Positions 42,592 to 48,299 of a DNA stretch of 48,299 nt are shown in pieces. This DNA comes from Lacticaseibacillus manihotivorans DSM 13343 = JCM 12514 (lineage in GTDB: Bacteria; Bacillota; Bacilli; Lactobacillales; Lactobacillaceae): positions 1 to 48,299 of the forward strand of contig NZ_AZEU01000100.1 in the NCBI RefSeq assembly GCF_001435035.1, written 5' to 3'. The translations under genes were made by a program, and so were the position numbers. The notes under the pieces are model-generated. The model saw only the letters and a program-made list of their open reading frames with translations, was not told the origin of the DNA and did no database searches. Numbering within the stretch: the first letter of the stretch is position 1; each line of letters starts with the position of its first letter.

Positions 42592-43375
42592 GTAAAGACA
42601 AAACCCAAGAGAACGGCTGGTTCAAAAAGAAGCCAGCCGCGCCAAAGCCACCTAAAATTAAGCACCGTGGCTTGCGCCGTCCGGTCACACTGCTTTGCTG
42701 GGCAGTCTTGATCGGTAGCACCAGCTTCGGCGTCTACAAGAACATGACCGCCATCGACACCCACACGGTGCATGAAGTCCAAGTAATTAAGACCAAGGTG
42801 ATCGACACGCATGCCTTGGCGACATTCCCACCACGGCCAAGGTTAGTGAAGTTAAGGTCTGGGACGTGAGCAAGACAGCCAAAGACACATTCTGCGTGCT
42901 ATTCACGGTGACGCAAGATCTCACCAAGGGCAAAGCCAAGAAGTCCGTGACCAGCACCTACACCATCAACGTCATGCAAAATGGCAACGGCGATATGGTG
43001 GTCACCAAGAACCCCACGATTGCGGCTGAACCGGCGACAGCACGAATCAAACTGCCAGATACGCAGTCGGACAACTCGGTAGCCAGCAGCACCGCAGACG
43101 ACGTAACTAAGTTCCTCAAAACTTTCTTCGCTTTGTACCCGAAAAGTGATCGCAACGAACTCAAATATTACGTCAAGGACGGGACGCACCCAATCGAACG
43201 GAACCTCAAGTTCGTGGAACTCCTCGATCCTGTCTTCAAGCAGACTAAGAGTAGCCTGACCGTTACCTTGTCTGTGAAGTACCTCGACACTGACAACGAT
43301 ATGAGCCAAGTCTCGCAATACACTCTGATTCTTTCCAAGCAAAGCAACAACTGGATTATTACCAAAGGTATATAG
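42588..43375 (+). pseudogene. tcpC: TcpC-family conjugation protein with internal deletion and frameshift
   Basis: TTG 42588 (AAGGTG upstream) opens a frame with a basic N-tail, one membrane helix (about 32-48) and the start of the outer domain, VIKTKVIDTHALATF. It then runs out of frame and stops at 42869. The remaining NTF2-like C-terminal domain continues in another frame, readable from DIPTTAKVSEVKVWDVSKTAKD, to 43375 (YTLILSKQSNNWIITKGI). Only about 262 codons remain, against roughly 310-350 in the Orf13/TcpC family, so about 50-80 codons of the central domain are probably missing as well. TcpC is essential for transfer in related systems, so this element is likely immobile. Confidence 0.78.
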
Positions 43376-43383
43376 ACAAAAAT

Positions 43384-43433
43384 AAGCTGAAAATTCAATC
43401 CCGATTGTTTGCGGATTGAATTTTCAGCTTTTT
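43384..43433. terminator. Strong terminator closing the conjugation operon
   Basis: A perfect 18-bp stem (43384-43401 with 43413-43430), an 11-nt loop and a T-run, just after tcpC. It also has an A/T-rich left side, so it could act on both strands. Confidence 0.92.
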
Positions 43434-43720
43434 GCGTTGCGTCTAGGTGTTTGTTGTTTGTTATCAATCAATGCAAATATTAACAGAATTCACAACAGCG
43501 AGGCCCGAAGACTTTATCACCATAAATTCGGACCTTTTATTGATGAAACTTTTCATGACGATGGCTACGAGGTTGATCAAGGGTGGTTTGGATCAACGAA
43601 TTCCATCAGCTCACCTCTCATAGACTGCTGCGCGATGTGACCCAGACGCTTCGTCGATAATTTTGATGTTCTAATCATCGATGTCGGTATGCATCATGTT
43701 TTGGCTTTGGTTAAAGTCGA
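43434..43720. other. Non-coding spacer between element and ABC operon
   Basis: There is no credible gene. A 74-codon frame (43416-43640) lacks a ribosome site, though its segment from about 43515 reads like a gene remnant. An inverted repeat GTTGATC/GATCAAC (43572-43597) and a weak hairpin AGGCCCGAA/TTCGGACCT with a T-run (about 43501-43534) are present. Integrase and cargo genes would be expected here in an intact Tn916-type element. Confidence 0.45.
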
Positions 43721-44179
43721 TCACTCTTGAAAGTATAAGATTCGATATCGGCCGTGCTTATCATTTATGGCAATCGCCAGCTGATAGGTTGGCCGATGCG
43801 GGGCGATATTGGTGGCGACGGTAATCCGGTTGGTGCCTGGGGTTAAGTCATGCGTGACTTTCCCGTTGATTGTCGGATCCAGAAATTGATTGGGCTGATT
43901 GTTCGGGCCTTCATACAGATACCAATGCGCCAGCGATAAGCGGCTGGCAGCGCGAGTGTGAAGCGTTAAAGTTGCCCGAAAGTGGCCGTGGGTGAGGCCT
44001 TGGTGGTGGAGGGTGAGGGTCTGTTGGTCGTTCAAGGCAATCGATTGGTGCAACGCCACGTTGCGGGTGTGGATAGCAAAGCCTTGATACAACACCGTGA
44101 CTTGATGCTGATGCCAACACAATGCGGCGCTTACACCGATGATTGCGCAGATTATTACCAGCGAACGTTTAGTCGGCAT
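43721..44179 (-). CDS. Single-pass membrane-anchored protein, unknown
   Basis: A 152-residue protein with a short basic N-tail and one hydrophobic helix (about 6-22), followed by a soluble region, probably extracellular, rich in His, Thr and Asn with alternating beta-prone segments. An immunity or accessory lipoprotein-like role is plausible, but no family is recognised. ATG 44179 has GGAGGCG. It overlaps the end of the ATPase gene by 11 bp and is the last gene of the operon. Confidence 0.7.
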   Translation of the reverse strand: MPTKRSLVIICAIIGVSAALCWHQHQVTVLYQGFAIHTRNVALHQSIALNDQQTLTLHHQGLTHGHFRATLTLHTRAASRLSLAHWYLYEGPNNQPNQFLDPTINGKVTHDLTPGTNRITVATNIAPHRPTYQLAIAINDKHGRYRILYFQE

Positions 44180-44828
44180 GACACGCCTCCGTGCGGACGA
44201 TTTGCCCGTCGCTGAAGTAGAAGATCTCATCACTGACGGCTTTGAGGAAGGCGGCATCGTGGCTAGACACCAAGACGGTCTTGCCGCGCGCTTGCAAGTC
44301 TTTGATCAAGGTGATCATGAACTGTTGTCCGTCCTCATCTAAGGCGTTGGTGGGTTCATCGAAGATCACTATCGGATGGTCACCGATGAGTGCAACGGCG
44401 ACAAGCAGGCGTTGGCGCATGCCCAGTGAATAGTCTTTGACTTTACGCGGATCAGTGGGCGACAGACCAACCAGCGTCAGCAATTCATCGATGCTGGTCG
44501 CCTGATCATTGCCAGCAAGCAGTGCTAACAGCGCGAGATTTTCGCGACCATTTTTGTTGGGCAATACATTGTACTCAGACAATGCGAAACCGATGCCTGG
44601 AGCGAACAGTGTATCTTTGCGAATAATCGCGCCGTTGACTTGAACTTGACCACTGGAAGCCTTGGCAAATCCCAGAATCGTTTTGAAGGTCAGGGTCTTC
44701 CCAGAACCGTTAGGCCCGCTGAAACCGTAGATGCGGTGGGCGTAGATGGTCAAGTTGATGTCGTGTAAGACGACGCGGTGATGAAATTGCTTGGAAACAT
44801 GACGTAATTCGATCAATGGATTGGACAT
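44169..44828 (-). CDS. ABC transporter ATPase (BcrA/LanF-like)
   Basis: A 219-residue ABC ATPase. It has Walker A GPNGSGKT (about residues 35-42), signature YSLGMRQRL, Walker B IVIFDEPTNALDEDG and the switch His in VSSHD. The SLGMRQRL signature and short length are typical of peptide-antibiotic immunity and export ATPases (BcrA, LanF). ATG 44828 follows GAGGTG. It would energise the three permeases encoded upstream in the same operon. Confidence 0.9.
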   Translation of the reverse strand: MSNPLIELRHVSKQFHHRVVLHDINLTIYAHRIYGFSGPNGSGKTLTFKTILGFAKASSGQVQVNGAIIRKDTLFAPGIGFALSEYNVLPNKNGRENLALLALLAGNDQATSIDELLTLVGLSPTDPRKVKDYSLGMRQRLLVAVALIGDHPIVIFDEPTNALDEDGQQFMITLIKDLQARGKTVLVSSHDAAFLKAVSDEIFYFSDGQIVRTEACHAD

Positions 44829-44836
44829 AAGACACC

Positions 44837-45493
44837 TCATCGCGCATCAGTGCGCATGAAATCGAGTTGATACAACTGTGTCGTGGAGAAGAAAGCCGCC
44901 ACGGCTACCAGCACGAGTGCCAGCAGGGTCTGTGGCCACGAAACTTGAGGATAGCGGCTGGCCATCAACGCCGATAAAAGTGGGAAGTGGTTGCAGGCGA
45001 CGGTGATGATCAACAGGCCCAAACTGCCTAAGAGTGCGGCAATCGGACCGGCGAAAAGTTGGGCGAGGCTGTATGCCTCGGTGATGACAATAGTGAGCAA
45101 CAAGACCGTAAGGCTAAAGCCGAGAGCCTGCCAGCCGGAAGCCAAGACGAACCAAACTCCCCAAAAAGCCAAGTCGCTTGCAGCCACGAGGACTTGGATG
45201 GTTGCCAAGTAGACACGCAAGGAGACGTGGCTAACCAAGGGGTACTCGACTTTGAAGAGGCGCGTGGCGGCATCACCGACCACCATAAGTGGTGACATGA
45301 CCAGAAACAGCCAAGTCAACGGCATCGTGAAGGCCCCACACTGAATCACTCCGGAGAACAAATCAGTGAAGGATTGCCGTCGAGCCAAGAGGAAGACAAC
45401 AGTGGTCGTCAAGAGCATGGTGCCTCGGATTTTGACCGCATCACTGTACAGCCTGACGTTGCGCCTAAATAGTGGCCACAAGCGCGCGATCAT
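44837..45493 (-). CDS. ABC permease subunit, third of three
   Basis: A 218-residue hydrophobic protein with six membrane helices, basic at the N-terminus (RLWPLFRRNVRLYSDAVKIRG). ATG 45493 overlaps the stop of the previous gene (ATGA), so the longer upstream start is unnecessary. The ATPase follows 8 bp downstream. It resembles LanE/LanG-type permeases by size and context, but family membership is not established by a motif. Confidence 0.75.
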   Translation of the reverse strand: MIARLWPLFRRNVRLYSDAVKIRGTMLLTTTVVFLLARRQSFTDLFSGVIQCGAFTMPLTWLFLVMSPLMVVGDAATRLFKVEYPLVSHVSLRVYLATIQVLVAASDLAFWGVWFVLASGWQALGFSLTVLLLTIVITEAYSLAQLFAGPIAALLGSLGLLIITVACNHFPLLSALMASRYPQVSWPQTLLALVLVAVAAFFSTTQLYQLDFMRTDAR

Positions 45494-46188
45494 GATAACC
45501 ACGCTTTCATCAAACGGGGTTGTAATTGATAAAGCAACAGCAGATAGCCGAGATAGAGACAACTATCTAAGACCAGATCGAATCCGTAATGTGGACTGGC
45601 CAAGGCAATGCCATGGGTCAAAAAAATTGAATTGCCGCACCACTGCCACAGGCTGTAATCGATTCCGACCATCACGGTAAACACAGCCGCGGCAATGAGT
45701 TTATTAAACATGATGGTGAGGTAGGCGAGGACGCTCCAAATCCACAACAGGCCGAGCAAATGGCGAATGAGCAACAACCCACCAAGCACTATATTAGATC
45801 CGTCAAAGACGAAAAATCGTGGGTTGGTGAGTAGTACGAGGGTGCTGGCAGCGACGAAGACGAGCATAAATCCAATCAAGGGTTCGAAGAGGCCTGCGAA
45901 AACGAAGCGATTCAAGCGGTGGGTGTTGGCTAACCGATATAACTCTTGGGCGGTCGGCTGCTGGAATAAGATCAAGACGAAAATCGTGAGCGCAGGCAAG
46001 AAGAAATACAGTTGATTGTGCGGACTCTGCAAGGCCATGAGCGCCATTTGAATGATGCCCGCGGCGGGTCGATCTGGTGCCCGCATTTGCACCACTGTCG
46101 CATAGACAATACTGCCGATCAACAAGACGAACAGGACCTGTAAGCCGTGGTAATTGCGTTGTCGGCGTAGCCGAACGAAATTATACAT
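45490..46188 (-). CDS. ABC permease subunit, second of three
   Basis: A 232-residue protein with six predicted membrane helices and a basic start (MYNFVRLRRQRNYHGLQ) of the same style as its neighbours. ATG 46188 overlaps the stop of the previous gene by 8 bp (ATGTATAA) with a GGCGGG-type site. Paralogous in layout to the other two permeases. Small permeases of this type pair with BcrA-like ATPases. Confidence 0.75.
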   Translation of the reverse strand: MYNFVRLRRQRNYHGLQVLFVLLIGSIVYATVVQMRAPDRPAAGIIQMALMALQSPHNQLYFFLPALTIFVLILFQQPTAQELYRLANTHRLNRFVFAGLFEPLIGFMLVFVAASTLVLLTNPRFFVFDGSNIVLGGLLLIRHLLGLLWIWSVLAYLTIMFNKLIAAAVFTVMVGIDYSLWQWCGNSIFLTHGIALASPHYGFDLVLDSCLYLGYLLLLYQLQPRLMKAWLS

Positions 46189-46981
46189 ACACCCGCCGCC
46201 TTCCTGCAATCGACCCGAGCGCTGATAAACCGCCAATTGCTATCACAAAGCCTGTGATTGTTGCCGAAAAAGTAGGGATATAGGCGGGACTGCACCCGAT
46301 GCAAAGCAACACAGGAGAAAAAGCAACATGTGGCATTGCGTTGGACAACACGTTGAGCATCATCGTTAAGGTGAACCCAAGGCCCAATGCGATGAAGCGA
46401 TTGTCGACAAACAACGACACCACCGCACTGAGGAGGCCGAACATGCCTGCGACCGCACCGGCTAGCAAAATGTAGAAGCCTACCAAGGCCAAAGGGTTGG
46501 TGTAATACAGTGAGGCGAAGTAAGTCGTGTCCGGTAGCAGCGGCATGTTAGCATTGAGGATCGGATTCGGCGTGATATGAGGAAGGAAACACCACACCCC
46601 GATGAAGTCGATCAACAGCGGAACGACGATGGTCAACGCCCCACCAATGAAACTGACGCCTAAGTTGGTCAGTAGGTAATGCTTCAAGCACCGGTATTGC
46701 ACGATATGGGCGATAAAGCCACTGCGTGCGTCTTCACCGATGATCTGAGCGACAGACAACGTGCTCAACAACGGTAAACTGAGAAACAATGCGATCGTCC
46801 AAGGATTGGTGTTGAAGCTGATCCATTGTGTGTAGGGCGTGAATAGGTATTGATTACCGTCCAGATGTGCGACCAGTCGTGGGAGGATCGTTGCCAAATG
46901 CGCCAACACTAAACTGACACCGATTAACATGCCCCAAAAGTAATGTAATTGTTTGATTCTTGCATACCAATATTGATGCAT
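46181..46981 (-). CDS. ABC permease subunit, first of three
   Basis: A 266-residue six-helix membrane protein (first helix about 16-38). ATG 46981 (MHQYWYARIKQ) is my choice. An in-frame ATG at 47068 would start at the predicted transcription start and adds a non-helical Cys-containing stretch. No strong ribosome site is visible for 46981, so the start is uncertain. It heads the five-gene minus-strand operon. Confidence 0.65.
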   Translation of the reverse strand: MHQYWYARIKQLHYFWGMLIGVSLVLAHLATILPRLVAHLDGNQYLFTPYTQWISFNTNPWTIALFLSLPLLSTLSVAQIIGEDARSGFIAHIVQYRCLKHYLLTNLGVSFIGGALTIVVPLLIDFIGVWCFLPHITPNPILNANMPLLPDTTYFASLYYTNPLALVGFYILLAGAVAGMFGLLSAVVSLFVDNRFIALGLGFTLTMMLNVLSNAMPHVAFSPVLLCIGCSPAYIPTFSATITGFVIAIGGLSALGSIAGRRRVYV

Positions 46982-47074
46982 ATCAATGTACAAAAGCCTT
47001 TGCCAACGATATAGACCAGTTTTATGACCGGCACGGTATATACATATGGCACAGCCGTCTCCCTTCATAAGCTT

Positions 47075-47117
47075 AATTTAACAAATTTTTGTGAAAAGTC
47101 AAAACATATTGTATTAT
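47075..47117. promoter_or_regulatory. Overlapping divergent promoters
   Basis: Plus strand: TTGTGA (47089-47094), 17-bp spacer, TATTAT (47112-47117), facing the secreted protein. Minus strand: TTGACT (47097-47102), 16-bp spacer, TAAATT (47075-47080), facing the ABC operon. The two overlap, so use of one may interfere with the other. Confidence 0.7.
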
Positions 47118-47188
47118 ATCCTTGTTGGGAAGGTCGTTGACGATAGGCTTGATAATAATTTTCGGGCCGAAATAGGAGGACGATGTTA

Positions 47189-47617
47189 ATGCTAACGGGG
47201 CAAAGATTTTCGAAGGGTTTGACGGCAATACTGCTTGCGCTTGGATTGATGGGATGGGTTGGAACGCAGACTGTCTTTGCAGAGGATGTTACACGTGTAC
47301 ACTTCGAATTCCGATGGAACAATCCAACTGATTGGAGTTGGAATCAAGTTAAGAATACGAAGAGTGGCTATGCTCTCAAGTCGAATACAGTAACAGTTCC
47401 ATGGTATTCAGCGAATGCATGGGGACACTCCTATTTAGCCGGGGGCACTGGAAACACTGACGTTTCTGATGGTCACACGTATCAGGTACATGCGAATACA
47501 ACGTATAACATGTACAACATGTTAGTCGAATGGTATGGTACTGGAAACAATGCATTCATTCATGCGTGGTCATATTCGAACGGGGCGGGATGGGGATACT
47601 GGCATGCCGATCACTAA
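47189..47617 (+). CDS. Secreted Trp/Tyr/Asn-rich protein, possible bacteriocin-like peptide
   Basis: A 142-residue secreted protein. A signal peptide (hydrophobic core about 12-25) has a cleavage site after VFA (about residue 30). The mature part, about 112 residues, is rich in Trp, Tyr, Asn, His and Gly, has no Cys, and looks beta-structured with repeats such as WYGTGNN and WSYSNGAGWGYW. I see a weak resemblance to DUF2712-type secreted proteins encoded beside ABC transporters, but cannot confirm it. ATG 47189 has AGGAGGA 8 nt upstream; ATG 47183 is too close to it. It is divergent from the ABC operon and probably its partner. Confidence 0.72.
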   Translation: MLTGQRFSKGLTAILLALGLMGWVGTQTVFAEDVTRVHFEFRWNNPTDWSWNQVKNTKSGYALKSNTVTVPWYSANAWGHSYLAGGTGNTDVSDGHTYQVHANTTYNMYNMLVEWYGTGNNAFIHAWSYSNGAGWGYWHADH

Positions 47618-47764
47618 ACTGACTTGTCAGTGAGCACTTAGATAATTGATTGAATTGAGATTGAAAAGAACTGTCAAGGATCTGAATTGCAGTACGTCAT
47701 TTGGCTTTGTGCTTACGTTGTTCCCTGTTCATACTCCAGAATCCTGCCATACTAAGTCGCTATA

Positions 47765-47838
47765 AAAATAGCCTTCGATATACTTTATGCACACGTTTAC
47801 TACGTGCATACTAAGAGTATATTGAAGGCTATTTTATT
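47765..47838. terminator. Long hairpin, probable bidirectional terminator
   Basis: AAAATAGCCTTC (47765-47776) pairs with GAAGGCTATTTT (47824-47835), and the inner ATATACT/AGTATAT and GCAC/GTGC segments extend the stem. T/A-runs on both sides fit a terminator. The size would also suit a short MITE remnant. Confidence 0.65.
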
Positions 47839-47924
47839 TCAGGACGTGAATATTCATGCAATTTGCGAGTGAAAAAGAGAAAGGTACACGTCAACAGTAA
47901 GTGGGGAATGACCAATCGCGCCTA

Positions 47925-47944
47925 AAACTTGAAAACTCAAGTTT
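47925..47944. repeat. Perfect 8-bp hairpin AAACTTGA/TCAAGTTT
   Basis: A small perfect inverted repeat with loop AAAC in a gene-poor stretch. No T-run of note. Function unknown. Confidence 0.45.
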
Positions 47945-48016
47945 CGGTTTGTTCTCGTTATTCAGGCAGCATTCTGCATAACGCCTTTTCACATATACCA
48001 ATTATAGTACAATGCT

Positions 48017-48091
48017 CCTACCGATAAAAAATTTCGAAAGGAACTAAAAAATAACGAATCGACGAGTATGCATAATACCGTCGATTTTTTT
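48017..48091 (+). ncRNA. Possible short RNA ending in a strong terminator
   Basis: A TACAAT -10-like box with a TTTTCA 16 bp upstream lies near 47985-48013. A stem AATCGACG-GTAT/ATAC-CGTCGATT with a T7 run (48057-48091) ends the unit after about 75 nt. In between is only an 11-codon frame (ATG 48013). It may be a small RNA or an attenuated leader. Confidence 0.4.
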
Positions 48092-48207
48092 GTCTCCTTT
48101 TCACCCAATGTAGCTTCAACAAATAAAGCTGGGAATCGCTTTCATTTCGGCACTCAAAAGTTGTCTGTATATGTGTAATCAATTACAAATTTACAGGAGG
48201 GCAACCC

Positions 48208-48261
48208 ATGAGTAGTGAACAAGAAGTGACGCGCATGTTTATCAACCTGGATTATTCATAG
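48208..48261 (+). CDS. Tiny ORF of 17 codons with a strong ribosome site
   Basis: ATG 48208 follows an excellent CAGGAGGG, but the frame stops after 17 codons (MSSEQEVTRMFINLDYS). Either a leader peptide, or the beginning of a gene broken by mutation near the window edge. Nothing beyond it can be judged. Confidence 0.3.
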   Translation: MSSEQEVTRMFINLDYS

Positions 48262-48299
48262 AATTTCAAAAAAGCAGCGCAATCCCACGATTCACACGG

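Larger units (their letters stand above)
25160..43433 (+). mobile_element. Tn916/ICEBs1-type conjugative element, without visible integrase
   Basis: The gene order matches the Tn916 core: DUF961 proteins (Orf23/22), TcpA (Orf21), oriT, MobT (Orf20), ArdA (Orf18), TcpE (Orf17), VirB4 (Orf16), VirB6-like (Orf15), CwlT (Orf14) and TcpC (Orf13). All lie on one strand with overlapping genes. AAG, GAC and CTC codons dominate, unlike the flanks. Missing are the integrase, excisionase and regulatory genes expected after tcpC. tcpC is broken and two further genes have single-base shifts. The ends are approximate. It is best read as a decayed or composite element. Confidence 0.85.

Noticed and set aside
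43416-43640. 74-codon ORF after the conjugation operon
   Set aside because: It begins inside the terminator hairpin, has no ribosome site and no recognisable domain; at most a remnant.
47189-47617. Lactococcin 972 family bacteriocin
   Set aside because: Size, spacing of Ser/Tyr/His residues and the lack of the large DUF1430-type partner do not fit that family.

Overview
The window looks like a chromosome segment of a lactic acid bacterium of the Lactobacillaceae. A Lacticaseibacillus-like genome is my best guess. The signs are strong AGGAGG ribosome binding sites, TTG starts, many small rho-independent terminators, an orphan lactose-type PTS IIB, a CadD-type transporter, a MutY without its iron-sulfur cysteines, and balanced GC with many TTG, AAA and GCG codons. 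There are no rRNA or tRNA genes and no CRISPR array.

Region 1 (1-24.8 kb) is ordinary chromosome made of short operons, many paired with a local regulator. MerR is divergent from a short-chain dehydrogenase and shares a 19-bp-spacer promoter with it. TetR is divergent from an amidohydrolase-MMPL exporter operon. An ABC exporter and a CadD-like transporter follow, then a surface sunset-domain protein with a lipoprotein nuclease, an orphan PTS IIB, a tautomerase divergent from LysR, a HAD phosphatase broken by a stop codon, an AraC regulator, a sugar O-acetyltransferase with a second HAD phosphatase, a DMT exporter, mutY with an NAD(P)H oxidoreductase and a 58-residue protein, a DUF308 membrane protein, a ThiD/PdxK kinase, two linked unknown genes and an MFS transporter. 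Two non-coding stretches stand out. One is a strongly promoted, structured RNA locus of about 400 nt (19867-20275, minus strand). The other is a 225-bp multi-stem palindromic element (23342-23566) whose ends lie in a 10-bp direct repeat.

Region 2 (about 25.1-43.4 kb) is a Tn916/ICEBs1-family conjugation module. Its codon use (AAG, GAC, CTC) differs visibly from the flanks. The order is: a 1272-residue thioester and CnaB-repeat LPXTG adhesin, a SpoVG-like protein, two DUF961 proteins (Orf23/Orf22), a cluster of small acidic proteins, the TcpA coupling ATPase, more small acidic proteins, oriT, the MobT relaxase, a TcpD-like membrane peptide, the ArdA antirestriction protein, TcpE, a VirB4-type ATPase, a VirB6-like channel protein, a CwlT-type wall hydrolase, an unknown protein and TcpC. 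A perfect 18-bp-stem terminator closes the module. No integrase, excisionase or element regulator is present. tcpC carries an internal deletion with a frameshift, and two other genes carry +1 homopolymer shifts, so the element looks decayed as assembled. The most novel-looking content is the set of small acidic proteins around tcpA (30.1-33.4 kb). Six genes appear to share an 80-90 residue module, seven copies in all, which I do not recognise.

Region 3 (43.4-48.3 kb) holds a minus-strand operon of three membrane permeases, a BcrA/LanF-type ABC ATPase and a membrane-anchored protein. It diverges, through overlapping promoters, from a secreted cysteine-free protein of 142 residues rich in Trp, Tyr, Asn and Gly. 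The layout suggests a peptide export, immunity or secretion system. The last 0.7 kb holds only hairpins, a possible short RNA and a tiny ORF.
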